A DNA stretch of 39,660 bases from positions 1 to 39,660 of the forward strand of contig JAGXGB010000013.1 in assembly GCA_024636955.1 (NCBI GenBank), written 5' to 3'. Shown one piece after another: positions 26,058 through 35,475 of the stretch. The notes under the pieces were generated by a model that was not told the DNA's origin, did no database searches, and was given only the letters and a program-made list of their open reading frames with translations. Origin of the DNA: Bacteroidales bacterium (GTDB lineage: Bacteria > Bacteroidota > Bacteroidia > Bacteroidales > Lentimicrobiaceae). A program made the position numbers and the translations under genes. How positions within the stretch are numbered: position 1 is the stretch's first letter; every line of letters starts with the position of its first letter.

Positions 26058-26161
26058 GTTAGCTGGTGTTTGCTAAAAGTTAGCTGGTTGTTTACTGGTT
26101 GTTATATGGGGTTGTTAACGGGTTGTGATCTGGCTGTTAACTGACTGATTGTTAGCTGATT
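26058..26161. repeat. Degenerate GTTAGCTGG/GTTGTTA repeat tract
   Basis: About seven imperfect units of 11-21 bases, the clearest being GTTAGCTGG at 26058 and 26079 and GTTAGCTGA at 26151, fill the gap between the two minus-strand genes. The sequence is strongly biased to G and T on the plus strand. No coding potential is seen. Confidence 0.5.
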
Positions 26162-26185
26162 TAGGTAACTGTTGTTAAGCGCCTA

Positions 26186-26842
26186 TTAAAACCCTAATGG
26201 CATTTCAAAAGAATTGAATGGGGAAAACGGATCACTGTGAAATGAACTCCTGAAAGGTGATGAGTAGTGGTGGTAATTGGAGTTGCCTTGCTGCATTTTT
26301 ATTGATGCACCGATATAAAGACTTTCATTCAATTGATAACCTAAACCAAAAGCTACTCCTTGAGCCTCCATATTGATTGCATTAGGGTTCAGCCTGCTAT
26401 TCAGTGCCGGATTAATAGTTTTGAATACAGTTCCTGAAACTGTTAGCTTTTCATTCACCCTATAAAGTCCTGAGGTATGCATTGTTAGAGTGTTGATTTC
26501 ACCTGAATGCTGCCTGATCTCGCCCGTGTTACTAATAAGTGAGGTATTGTTCAAAAGAGTATGTGAGTACGATACTCCAGCAGAAATTGTCAATTTCTTA
26601 TTCATAGGTATTGAAAATGAGGGATTAACAAAAGACTGCAGGAAATTGCCCTGGCCGAATGTTCCAAAGCGCATCCCAGTTTCCATATTAAACCTCATGG
26701 GCGAAAACGGTGAAGGCAGTCCGGCACCTGTATGAATACTTCCCTCTGTGATCTGAGTATGAGGGATATTCTCAATTGCTTCCTGAGCTTGCATTGTGAA
26801 TGGTACCAATGCCATAATCATTAGGAACAAATATCGTTTCAT
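26186..26842 (-). CDS. Secreted protein, probable small outer-membrane barrel
   Basis: This 218-residue protein has a signal peptide (about 1-19, ending MQAQ). The mature region has strand-like segments such as NPSFSIPMNKKLTISAGVSY, GLYRVNEKLTVSGTVF, GVAFGLGYQLNESLYIGASI and a His/Ser/Phe-rich tail (YHHYSSPFRSSFHSDPFSPF). It has no known motif. The pattern fits a compact outer-membrane barrel or an adhesin-like surface protein. It is 150 bases downstream of the GH3 gene on the same strand, with an imperfect repeat between them (26898-26939). A link to the glycoside hydrolase operon is possible but not shown. Confidence 0.65.
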   Translation of the reverse strand: MKRYLFLMIMALVPFTMQAQEAIENIPHTQITEGSIHTGAGLPSPFSPMRFNMETGMRFGTFGQGNFLQSFVNPSFSIPMNKKLTISAGVSYSHTLLNNTSLISNTGEIRQHSGEINTLTMHTSGLYRVNEKLTVSGTVFKTINPALNSRLNPNAINMEAQGVAFGLGYQLNESLYIGASIKMQQGNSNYHHYSSPFRSSFHSDPFSPFNSFEMPLGF

Positions 26843-26897
26843 CTTATAGTCTTTTATTAAGGGTTTTTCTTTTAAGGGGAACAGTTATCAACAACAA

Positions 26898-26939
26898 GTA
26901 TCGATTAATCAGTAGCACGTATCAATTAATATACTGAAG
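26898..26939. repeat. Imperfect 21-bp direct repeat
   Basis: GTATCGATTAAT (26898) and GTATCAATTAAT (26919) begin two adjacent 21-base units in the spacer between the barrel-like gene and the GH3 gene. Only two copies are present. Confidence 0.4.
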
Positions 26940-26995
26940 AAAGAATACTGCACAAAAACTATGCAACTTATTGGAAAAATATTTCAAATAGAACC

Positions 26996-29311
26996 TTACT
27001 TCAAAGTGAAGCCCGCTTCTTTTACATCCCGTGAATTACCACCAACAAATACTTTAAACTCACCCGGTTCAGCTACAAACTGGAGATCACTGTTGTAGAA
27101 TTTGAGATCTTCGATGTCAATTGTGAAACTAACCTGACTTGATTCGCCCTTCTTTAGCATGACCTTTTTGAAGTCCTTTAGTTCTTTAACCGGACGGGTT
27201 ATACTTCCAACCATGTCGCGAATGTATAGTTGAACTACTTCTTCGGCATCATAGTCACCTGTGTTGGTAACACTAAATCTAATTTCAATTTCTTCTCCGG
27301 CACTCATGGAATTCCTGCTTAAGATTGGTTGACCGTATCTGAAGTCAGTGTAACTCAAACCATAACCAAAGGGATACAGGGGCTCATTTGAAACATCGAG
27401 GTAGTTTGAGCGGAACTTCTGAAACCATTGCCCTTCAGGTAGTGGTCTTCCTGTGTTTTTATGATTATAAAATATAGGAATCTGACCAACATTCTGAGGG
27501 AAAGTAGATGTTATTTTTCCTGACGGAACAACATCACCAAACAATACATCGGCAACCGCGTAACCTGCCTCACTTCCTCCAAACCAAACATTAAGAATGG
27601 CTTGAATATTTTCATGCTCCCATTTCAATACCAGTGGACGGCCGGTAAAGACAACCAGTACCACAGGCTTTCCTGTCGTAAGAAGCGCTTCTATGAGCCT
27701 TCTTTGATTTGCAGGTAACTCAATATCAGTGCGACTTGATGATTCACCACTCATTTCCGCGGCTTCTCCCATAACAGCTACAATAACGTCGGCTTTACCT
27801 GCAGCAGATAGTGCTTCATCTATTAATACTTTTTCTGGTCGCCTATCCCAACCAGTATTCTTCCCAAACACACTAACCCTGGCCTCGAGTGTTGAATCAC
27901 TGTAAACGTTCGACCCTTTAGCGTAATGAACCCTTCCGCTTTGTCCCATCAATTCCTGTAGTCCTTGCATAACTGAAATTCCCTTCGAAAAATCAGCTGC
28001 TACACTCCAAGTCCCCGCCATATTTTCTTTGGCATTAGCCAGAGGACCAACTAATGCTATTGAATTTGTTTTTTTGATTGGCAGTACTTTCCCTTCATTC
28101 TTCAGCAATACAAAACTACGTGCTGCTATGTTACGGGCAATTTTCCTGTTTTCTTCAGTATAAACTTCTCTGGCTGATCTTTGGGGATCAGCATATTTAT
28201 ATGGATCATCAAACAATCCAAGCTTATATTTTGCTTCAAGAACCCTGCGACATGCCTGATCAATTTGTTGCTCTGTTATTTTCCCTTCTGAAAGTGATGC
28301 TTTGAGAGTTGTCAGGAACCCCTCACCAACCATGTCCATGTCAATACCTGCCTGTAATGCCAACGCTGATACTTCTTTAAGACCACCTATACCGTGGTCG
28401 ATCATTTCATTGATGCCAGTATAGTCAGTTACAATAAAGCCATCAAAGCCCCATTGATTGCGAAGCACTTCAGTCATTAACCATTTGTTAGCTGTTGCAG
28501 GAATTCCGTCAACCTCATTAAATGAAGCCATAACACTGCCTGCTCCTGCATCAATAGCACCTTTGTAAGGGGCAAAATACTCGTTATACATTCTCAATCG
28601 GCTCATATCAACTGTATTATAATCACGCCCGGCTTCCGATGCTCCATACAATGCAAAATGCTTTACACAGGCCATAATTGTATTATTAGCCGAAAGATCA
28701 TTTCCTTGGTAGCCTCTCACCATTGCAGCAGCCATCTCGTACCCCAGGTAAGGATCTTCACCGTGTCCTTCAGCAATCCGTCCCCACCGGGGATCCCTGC
28801 TTAAATCGGCCATAGGAGAAAACGTCCAGCATATGCCATCTGCACTTGCTTCCTGAGCTGCAACTCTGGCACTTTGTTCTATTAAAGCCCTGTCCCATGT
28901 GCTGGCTAATCCTAATGGTATTGGGAATACAGTCTGGTATCCGTGAATAACATCCATACCAAATATCAGGGGTATTTTAAGTCTACTTTCTTCCACTGCT
29001 ACCTTTTGCACAGCCCTGATCTTATCAACTCCTTTAATGTTAAATAAACCACCAACATTGCCTTCCTTTATTTTCCTTCCAATATCAGAGTTTGCAGCCT
29101 GACCAGTAACAATGTCACCAGAACCTGGTAAATTCAACTGGCCGATCTTTTCTTCAAGAGTCATCTTTGCCATGAGGTCAGTTATGAAATCATCCATTTT
29201 TTTGTTACCTTGTTCTTGTGCAAAAGCATTTAAGGTTGCTACAAACAACAGAGAAACTAATGTAAATTTCATCATTTTCATTTGGTTGAAGATCAATGTA
29301 GGTTTTTTCAT
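26996..29311 (-). CDS. bglX: Glycoside hydrolase family 3 beta-glucosidase
   Basis: This 771-residue exported exo-acting glycosidase has a signal peptide ending near AFAQEQ. A start at 29281 (MKMMKFTLV) would give a more typical peptide than the ATG at 29311. The GH3 N-terminal barrel has IFGMDVIHGYQTVFP, FSPMADLSRDPRWGR and the nucleophile Asp296 in GFDGFIVTDYTGI. The C-terminal sandwich has the acid/base segment GEAAEMSGESSSRTDIELP and ends with a fibronectin-III-like domain (EEIEIRFSVTNTGDYDAEEV). It is organised like E. coli BglX. It is last in a three-gene glycoside hydrolase operon, so it probably frees glucose from oligosaccharides made by the upstream enzymes. Confidence 0.93.
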   Translation of the reverse strand: MKKPTLIFNQMKMMKFTLVSLLFVATLNAFAQEQGNKKMDDFITDLMAKMTLEEKIGQLNLPGSGDIVTGQAANSDIGRKIKEGNVGGLFNIKGVDKIRAVQKVAVEESRLKIPLIFGMDVIHGYQTVFPIPLGLASTWDRALIEQSARVAAQEASADGICWTFSPMADLSRDPRWGRIAEGHGEDPYLGYEMAAAMVRGYQGNDLSANNTIMACVKHFALYGASEAGRDYNTVDMSRLRMYNEYFAPYKGAIDAGAGSVMASFNEVDGIPATANKWLMTEVLRNQWGFDGFIVTDYTGINEMIDHGIGGLKEVSALALQAGIDMDMVGEGFLTTLKASLSEGKITEQQIDQACRRVLEAKYKLGLFDDPYKYADPQRSAREVYTEENRKIARNIAARSFVLLKNEGKVLPIKKTNSIALVGPLANAKENMAGTWSVAADFSKGISVMQGLQELMGQSGRVHYAKGSNVYSDSTLEARVSVFGKNTGWDRRPEKVLIDEALSAAGKADVIVAVMGEAAEMSGESSSRTDIELPANQRRLIEALLTTGKPVVLVVFTGRPLVLKWEHENIQAILNVWFGGSEAGYAVADVLFGDVVPSGKITSTFPQNVGQIPIFYNHKNTGRPLPEGQWFQKFRSNYLDVSNEPLYPFGYGLSYTDFRYGQPILSRNSMSAGEEIEIRFSVTNTGDYDAEEVVQLYIRDMVGSITRPVKELKDFKKVMLKKGESSQVSFTIDIEDLKFYNSDLQFVAEPGEFKVFVGGNSRDVKEAGFTLK

Positions 29312-29360
29312 TTTTTTCGTGGTTGAAGAACAGTTTTATTATATCTTTTTCTTGACTTTT

Positions 29361-31100
29361 TTAATCTACTTTAATCACTTCGCTAATCTTTGAAATGCCA
29401 TTTTCATTAAAAGATTCAATGCAAAAATAGTAAGGCTTTTCTTTATCCATAGTTTTTAGCCAATATTCATTAGCACCATAAACCAATATGTTATTGTAAA
29501 GTTTATCAGGACGAATGCCCATGTAAATATTATACCCAACCGCGTTATCAATCTGTTTCCATTTGATCCAGGCACTGCGCTTGTCATTTTCGGTCCTTAG
29601 CACAATAAAGTTGGTTACGGTATCAGGAATACTTCCATGTCCATTCCCAAATACCCTCAAACCGCTGATTGCAAATTTCCCGGTAGGCATTGCAATGTTC
29701 TCCAGTTTAATATATCGCGCTTCAACGGTTTCAGGCAGTTCAACATAATCATGAGGTACATCGGTTTTGTTATTGCTTTTATCGATCAGTATGTTCCACT
29801 TTTCGCTGTCTATTGAATAATACATCTTATATTGATGGTATACATTCTTCGACTTACCTAAAAATTCAACATCCTGATCGGCATAATTGATTTGTACCGC
29901 CCTAATGGTAGAAACATTGCCAAGATCAGTTGTGATCCATTCGCCTTTATTGCCTGATTCTGCACTCCAGTATGTTTGAATCTTTTCGTCAACAGCATAG
30001 TTAGGATGGTATCCTCCAAATGTTGAGGACACCGTAACGGGTTTATTGTAATTAAGCAACATCCAACCTGTAAATCGGCTTTTAAGATGATCGGTTTTGC
30101 CTGAAGGAAGGTAATGCGGATAATCACCAAAGGTGGTGTTGCAATACATTACATCATCCGTATCGAAACCGGCTGGCCACAATCCGTTACGGCGTTCAAA
30201 GTTGTTCTTTACTGAAATGGCCATTGTACTAACATGCCAATAGTTGCCATATACATCTTGAAAAGTAGACCCATGACCTGCACCTCGGGCGAAGCCTCCC
30301 GGCTTATAGGCAAATGGCATCGACTCATGCCTGAAAGGGCCAAGGGGATTATCTGAAATAGCTACCCCGTCAGCATAACCGCTGAATTCAGTGCCAGGAG
30401 CTCCATATTGTAAATAATACTTGCCGTTATGCTTATTCATCCATGCACCTTCAATGAAGGGATTGAGAAAGGTGTTATCCATATGCTCCCCAAACCGGTG
30501 CCATCCATACCGATCCTCATTCAATAACAGCACTTCTTTGCGAGTGCCGTAAGGCTCAAAGGTAGTCCTGTTCATTCTTACTCCATATAAAGGAAACATG
30601 TTGCTGCTACCATTGTACATGTATAGTTTCCCATCGTCATCGACAAAAAAAGCAGGATCCCACCCCCCAATGAGCAATGAGTCAATAGCCTCAGTCCAAA
30701 TGCCTGATTTAGGATTAGTACTCATCCAAATAGGGAATGAGGAAGTGTATGTTGAACCAAAAGCAAGCAATGTATCACCTTGCACCCATACAGCCGGGGC
30801 GCACAAGTCATCGTACACTTTATGATATGGCTTCAAAAAGTTCCGATGAATAAACTTCCAACTCAGCAGATCATCACTCCACCAATAGCCCCATTGATTG
30901 GTTGAAAATAAGTAATAAGTGCCCTTGAACAATGTTATCACCGGATCAGCTGTTGCACGGTGCTTCCCACCTTTTGAGAAATTAGGAATAGGCGTATAAC
31001 CGTAATCAAGGTTCATCGGATTGCAATAAGTCTTACTCTGTTGGGCATTACTGTATGTAACCATAAAGAACGTCGTGAATATTAAAAACAGTATTCTCAT
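29361..31100 (-). CDS. GH43-like glycosidase with discoidin and fibronectin-III domains
   Basis: This is a 579-residue secreted protein (signal peptide about 1-20, ending SNAQ). The five-bladed propeller domain (about 24-335) has the expected acidic trio of family 43: Asp52 in ATADPVITLF, Asp148 in GGWDPAFFVDDDGK and Glu217 in PFIEGAWM. It is followed by a discoidin/F5-8C domain (about 350-485; NYAVDEKIQTYWSAESG) and a fibronectin-III domain (about 495-579; AVGYNIYMGIRPDKLYN). The substrate is not evident. It lies 22 bases downstream of the GH144-like gene and 49 bases upstream of the GH3 gene. The carbohydrate-binding-like tail suggests action on a polymer at the surface. Confidence 0.85.
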   Translation of the reverse strand: MRILFLIFTTFFMVTYSNAQQSKTYCNPMNLDYGYTPIPNFSKGGKHRATADPVITLFKGTYYLFSTNQWGYWWSDDLLSWKFIHRNFLKPYHKVYDDLCAPAVWVQGDTLLAFGSTYTSSFPIWMSTNPKSGIWTEAIDSLLIGGWDPAFFVDDDGKLYMYNGSSNMFPLYGVRMNRTTFEPYGTRKEVLLLNEDRYGWHRFGEHMDNTFLNPFIEGAWMNKHNGKYYLQYGAPGTEFSGYADGVAISDNPLGPFRHESMPFAYKPGGFARGAGHGSTFQDVYGNYWHVSTMAISVKNNFERRNGLWPAGFDTDDVMYCNTTFGDYPHYLPSGKTDHLKSRFTGWMLLNYNKPVTVSSTFGGYHPNYAVDEKIQTYWSAESGNKGEWITTDLGNVSTIRAVQINYADQDVEFLGKSKNVYHQYKMYYSIDSEKWNILIDKSNNKTDVPHDYVELPETVEARYIKLENIAMPTGKFAISGLRVFGNGHGSIPDTVTNFIVLRTENDKRSAWIKWKQIDNAVGYNIYMGIRPDKLYNNILVYGANEYWLKTMDKEKPYYFCIESFNENGISKISEVIKVD

Positions 31101-31122
31101 CAGAAGTATGATTTTTATGAAG

Positions 31123-32472
31123 TTATTTCAAATGAGGACTGGTAAACCCAAGTTTCTTTAACCCACCTTGTACTTCTTCGCAACTCATGAAAAGATCCCA
31201 GAGCAATCGGCTTCTGTAATTCTCAATCATCACAATGATGGGTCCCTGGTCAATTGCCAGATGTGATTTTGCATACCAGCCTTCGCTTTCATTAAAAGCA
31301 TCCACAAATCCGTACTCACTCCAAATTTTTTCTCCTAAATTATAGTATAAGTTTCTCATAACCTGCATTGAATAATCAGGAGTGTAAGGAAATGACGAAA
31401 GAGCTGCAGTTGGTGAAATAACCCCAAGGTCGTTTTCGGGCGAATGAGCACTGTAGCCTTCGTGGTTGTCACTAGCAGTGAGGCCCCAGGTGCTGCGACC
31501 GTAGCCGGTGTATTTTTTGGGATTATCAATGCAGTATGCCCTGTTTATGAGTGTATGGTTGACATTTTGCTCCCAATAGTTTGCATAAGAATCCTGCAAC
31601 CCATAAGGATCGAGACCAAGGAAAGAATAATGAGCAAAGAAAAGCGGACCACCATAATCGAATCCCAAAGGTAATCTATGCTTATAGTATTCCTTACCAT
31701 TCTTGAAAAAGTTGCTTTTAGCCCAACCATGATGATAAACATCAGCATCAACAGGATGCCTTTCGGCACTTGCAGCCAAAACATAAGTTATCAGGCATTC
31801 ATTGTATCCCCTGATTGGGAAGTTCATCGACCAGCCGTTATCAGGACTCCAGTGCCAGTATAACACCTTTTCTCCACCACGGGTGAACCAGTCCCACTCA
31901 ATATCGTTCCATAGCCAGTTTATCCTGTTCCTTAGCTCTGATTCAACAGGGGTGTCGCGATTAAAGAACTGCCTAACCGTAAGTAGCCCCTGGAAGAGAT
32001 AGGAAGTCTCAACCAGGTCGGCTCCATCATCTTTCCTGCTGAAAGGTATAGTTTGACCTGTTGCACCATTAATCCAGTGTGGAAACACACCATGATAGGC
32101 ATCAGCCTTTGTCAGGAACTTAACCATCCTAAGTATGTGATGGGCTGCCGAATCCCTTGATATCCAACCCCTGTGTACTGCTACAACAGTGGCCATAACA
32201 CCAAATCCTGTTCCACCGGTGGTAACCACCTCGTCTCCATAATCAAAAGCAACATTACTTCTTTCACGGGCCATTCCGCTAACAGGATGTGCAAAATCCC
32301 AGAAATAACGGAAAGTTTGCCTTTGTACAACATCCATGATCTCTTCGTCAGAAAGGCCAGGAATAATGCCAAGTACTGGTATAGTATAAGGATCAGGAGA
32401 ATGTTGTTTATTCTGTGCCTGGCATGAGTAGGTAAAAATGCTGCACAGTATCAATAATGAAAGGTTTCTCAT
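31123..32472 (-). CDS. Glucoamylase-fold hydrolase, GH144-like (probable beta-1,2-glucanase)
   Basis: This 449-residue exported protein, possibly a lipoprotein with Cys17 in TYSCQAQ, has an (alpha/alpha)6-barrel glucoamylase-type domain. Segments such as TFRYFWDFAHPVSGMARERS (53-72), VVTTGGTGFGVMA (82-94), HWINGATGQTIPFSRKDDGA (132-151) and DLVETSYLFQGL match my recollection of the family that includes endo-beta-1,2-glucanases of GH144 from Chitinophaga and the sophorose-releasing enzyme of Parabacteroides. It is the first gene of the operon with the GH43-like and GH3 enzymes. A TATCTTTG -7 element lies 62 bases upstream. Family assignment rests on motif memory; other glucoamylase-fold families are possible. 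Confidence 0.82.
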   Translation of the reverse strand: MRNLSLLILCSIFTYSCQAQNKQHSPDPYTIPVLGIIPGLSDEEIMDVVQRQTFRYFWDFAHPVSGMARERSNVAFDYGDEVVTTGGTGFGVMATVVAVHRGWISRDSAAHHILRMVKFLTKADAYHGVFPHWINGATGQTIPFSRKDDGADLVETSYLFQGLLTVRQFFNRDTPVESELRNRINWLWNDIEWDWFTRGGEKVLYWHWSPDNGWSMNFPIRGYNECLITYVLAASAERHPVDADVYHHGWAKSNFFKNGKEYYKHRLPLGFDYGGPLFFAHYSFLGLDPYGLQDSYANYWEQNVNHTLINRAYCIDNPKKYTGYGRSTWGLTASDNHEGYSAHSPENDLGVISPTAALSSFPYTPDYSMQVMRNLYYNLGEKIWSEYGFVDAFNESEGWYAKSHLAIDQGPIIVMIENYRSRLLWDLFMSCEEVQGGLKKLGFTSPHLK

Positions 32473-32533
32473 TCTGATATAAGTTGTTATAGGAAAACGA
32501 TTTTTACGACGATAAGTTCCGCCGGCTATTTTT

Positions 32534-32541
32534 CAAAGATA
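32534..32541 (-). promoter_or_regulatory. -7 element upstream of the glycoside hydrolase operon
   Basis: TATCTTTG on the minus strand (32541-32534) lies about 60 bases above the first gene of the operon. No -33 TTG at the usual distance was found, which might mean activator control. Confidence 0.4.
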
Positions 32542-32583
32542 AGGATTTTAATCAAAAATATCACAGTTAATATGCATATTTAC

Positions 32584-32615
32584 TTGTTATAGGATAGCTT
32601 ATTATGTTAGTTTTT
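32584..32615 (+). promoter_or_regulatory. Possible promoter of the DUF5686 gene
   Basis: TTG at 32584-32586, a 21-base spacer and TAGTTTTT at 32608-32615 approximate the consensus. The ATG is 28 bases further on. The 11-mer TTGTTATAGGA containing the TTG is repeated exactly 100 bases upstream (32484). Confidence 0.3.
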
Positions 32616-32643
32616 TTTTCTTAAATTCACCTCAAAAAACTTA

Positions 32644-35319
32644 ATGCCCCGATCAGTCCTTTTATACTTGCTTTTCTGCTTTTGTGCCGTCACATCTCAT
32701 GCCCAGGTTTTAAGAGGGATTATTGTTGATTCAGAGGGTGTGCCTGTGCCTTACTCAACTGTGTATATCAGGGAACTTTCTCTTGGTTCAGCAACAAATA
32801 GTGAGGGAAGGTTTGAGCTTAAGCTTAATGCAGGAACCTATGTTTGCGTTTTCCAGAGTATGGGCTATCAAACAGTGGTTAAGGAAATCAACCTCAAAAA
32901 GGATTCTCCGGCTTTTACCATTGAACTACCTGATATGGTGTACGATCTGAGCACTGTTGAAATTAAAGGCAGCAAGGAAGACCCTGCATACGGTGTTATG
33001 AGGCAGGTAATTGCAAATGCCCCTATGTTTGCCAATATAGTCAAGCATTATAAAGCTGATGTTTATATCAAAGGAAGTCTGACTATAACTGGTATATCAA
33101 AGCTAGTAAAGTGGATGGCTAGAGACGACCTTAAAGAATACAATATAAAAGCAGGTGATACATACATTGAAGAATCAGTTAACGAGATAACTTATACTGG
33201 TCCCGACATAGTAAGGCAGAGAGTAAAATCCATTAAGAGCAATTTCCCTGATTTCGGTGAAAACAGTTCAAATAGTGCCATGGGTTTTATTTCAGGTAAT
33301 ATATACCAGCCACGTGGTTTCGGGAGTGCTATATCACCTGTGAGGGCAGGAGCTTTCACTCATTACCGCTTTAGATATGAAGGCCGCACGCGATACGGAG
33401 ATTATGCCATTCACAAGATCACAGTAATTCCTAAAGGTAAAGGCTCTCAATATATACAGGGAACCATCTATGTGGTGGATGATTTGTGGTGCTTGAGCAA
33501 TTTAAATCTATTCAAGGATGAACAAATGGGTGTGAAGCTGCACCTCTCACAGAATTACAATGAGGTAAAGGATGGTGTGTGGTTACCAGTGTCAAACCGG
33601 CTGAAAGTTGAAATGGACCTGCTGGGAAATAGCGGATCATTTGACTACCATACATCCATTCAGTATAAGGAGTTAATTGTAAACATTCCCAAAACCCAAA
33701 CTAACATAGAAAGTAAAGCTCCCGATAAGGAAAATGAAAATAAGGTTATTGCCAAAAGCAACATCCCTGACAGGCAAATAGATTACCACAAGAAGATAGA
33801 CACTAAAATTGCCGGGAAGCAAAAGGTAATTAATAAATTGGCGCAAAAGGAAGAACTAAGCACAGCCGAATCCTACCGCCTGGCCCGATTGCAACAGCAA
33901 CAGCATGATTTGAGAATAAAGGACTCCCTGCGGTTTGACCATGAATTTATTGAATCGTATAAAACCATTATTGACACCAATGCCCGAAAACATGATACAG
34001 CATATTGGAATACCATCAGACCAATACCTTTATCAGGTAATGAACTAACAAGTATAAGGGCAGCTGATACCATTAAGCTCCGTGGAAAAACAAACACCGA
34101 CTCTACAAAAACTTCAGGTTATAAATGGATTGGCAGGTTGTTCCTAGGCGGTTATTTCATCAATGATACTGCAACAGAACTCCGGAATCGCGGATTAATA
34201 AATCCTGTTAACATTAGCTTTAACCTGGTGGATGGATTGAGGTATCAGAATAGCATTTCTATGACCCGCCGACTGCCACAAACACAATCAATCTCTCTGT
34301 CTCCAATGCTGGGTTATGCCTTTGGCAGGAAAGTTCTCTACGGCGAATTGCCCATATCATGGAAATCTGAATCACTTAACAAGCAAGCTGGTATCAGGGT
34401 GGGGAAGCAAGCGGTTGACTACAATCCCGATGGCATTCACCCACTTGAAAGTAGCATTGAAGCTCTGGTTTTCAGGGAGAACCCCGCTAAGTTTTTTAAC
34501 AGTGCTTATCTCGACTTAAAGTATAGTATGGAACCGGTACACGGACTAACATCAGTGTTTCAGGTGTCATTTTCTGAGAATAAAACACTTACCAACGTAA
34601 CTGATTACTCGGTCTTTTACAGAAAGAGCAAGGAGTTTGAACCCAACATACCTGATAACCCGGTATTTGCTATGACCGATCATCAAGATCTTACCACGGA
34701 AATAGCGCTCCGCTATAAACCCGCACCTTTCTACTATATAAGCAATGGGGTCAAAAAAACTTACCGTCGATTTAATGATTACCCCGAATATAGCCTTATA
34801 TGGAAAAAGGGTATTCCTGCCGGTATATTCGATACCGACTATGATCTAATAAAAGCTGTGGTGCATCAGCAGAAGCGCCTTGGAATTAAGAACAGACTTA
34901 ACTACAGGGTTGAGGCAGGGTATTTCATTAACTCAAAAGCTATGTGGTTCCCACAATTCCAGCATTTCGCCAAGAGGCCCCTTATTGCTGGTATTAAGGA
35001 GTTTTTCCCATACTTCCTGTTACTCAACAGCTATGAGTTCAGCACCAACCAATATTTCGCAGCCGGGCATCTGCAGTATAAATCGCCCTTTATAATGCTA
35101 AAGCGACTGCCAATATTGAGAAACAGGTTATGGGATGAAAGCTTTTTCTTCAGTTACCTATACTCGCCACAGCATAAAAATTATTTTGAACCCGGCTATG
35201 GCATCGGTGGAATTATCTTTAACCTTGGCGTTTTTGCTGGCTTTCAGGGCTTTGAATATCAACAGGCTGGTGTGAGGTTATCAATCACGATCTTTACCAC
35301 CAATGAGGTTAGTTTCTGA
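32644..35319 (+). CDS. DUF5686 protein with carboxypeptidase-regulatory-like domain
   Basis: This is an 891-residue outer-membrane protein typical of Bacteroidota. A signal peptide (1-20, ending TSHAQ) precedes a carboxypeptidase-regulatory-like beta sandwich (about 22-95; LRGIIVDSEGVPVPYSTVYI, then NSEGRFELKLNAGTYVCVFQ), as at the N-terminus of SusC-type receptors. The long DUF5686 region (about 110-891) ends in barrel-like strands (GFQGFEYQQAGVRLSITIF). A Lys/Gln-rich charged stretch lies near 350-430. There is no TonB plug domain, so it is not a SusC transporter. The function is unknown. It is divergent from the glycoside hydrolase operon across a shared 171-base spacer. Confidence 0.88.
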   Translation: MPRSVLLYLLFCFCAVTSHAQVLRGIIVDSEGVPVPYSTVYIRELSLGSATNSEGRFELKLNAGTYVCVFQSMGYQTVVKEINLKKDSPAFTIELPDMVYDLSTVEIKGSKEDPAYGVMRQVIANAPMFANIVKHYKADVYIKGSLTITGISKLVKWMARDDLKEYNIKAGDTYIEESVNEITYTGPDIVRQRVKSIKSNFPDFGENSSNSAMGFISGNIYQPRGFGSAISPVRAGAFTHYRFRYEGRTRYGDYAIHKITVIPKGKGSQYIQGTIYVVDDLWCLSNLNLFKDEQMGVKLHLSQNYNEVKDGVWLPVSNRLKVEMDLLGNSGSFDYHTSIQYKELIVNIPKTQTNIESKAPDKENENKVIAKSNIPDRQIDYHKKIDTKIAGKQKVINKLAQKEELSTAESYRLARLQQQQHDLRIKDSLRFDHEFIESYKTIIDTNARKHDTAYWNTIRPIPLSGNELTSIRAADTIKLRGKTNTDSTKTSGYKWIGRLFLGGYFINDTATELRNRGLINPVNISFNLVDGLRYQNSISMTRRLPQTQSISLSPMLGYAFGRKVLYGELPISWKSESLNKQAGIRVGKQAVDYNPDGIHPLESSIEALVFRENPAKFFNSAYLDLKYSMEPVHGLTSVFQVSFSENKTLTNVTDYSVFYRKSKEFEPNIPDNPVFAMTDHQDLTTEIALRYKPAPFYYISNGVKKTYRRFNDYPEYSLIWKKGIPAGIFDTDYDLIKAVVHQQKRLGIKNRLNYRVEAGYFINSKAMWFPQFQHFAKRPLIAGIKEFFPYFLLLNSYEFSTNQYFAAGHLQYKSPFIMLKRLPILRNRLWDESFFFSYLYSPQHKNYFEPGYGIGGIIFNLGVFAGFQGFEYQQAGVRLSITIFTTNEVSF

Positions 35320-35475
35320 GTAGAAGGCAGATTTTTAATCCTTATATTTTTATTTTTTTTGGTATTTGGTATATCAATATACTTTTTTATATTTACATCA
35401 TTCCTTAATAAGTCCAGAGGGGATTTTTAAGATATTCAAAATCAACTTTTTATCAACATTTATACCATCTTTTCC

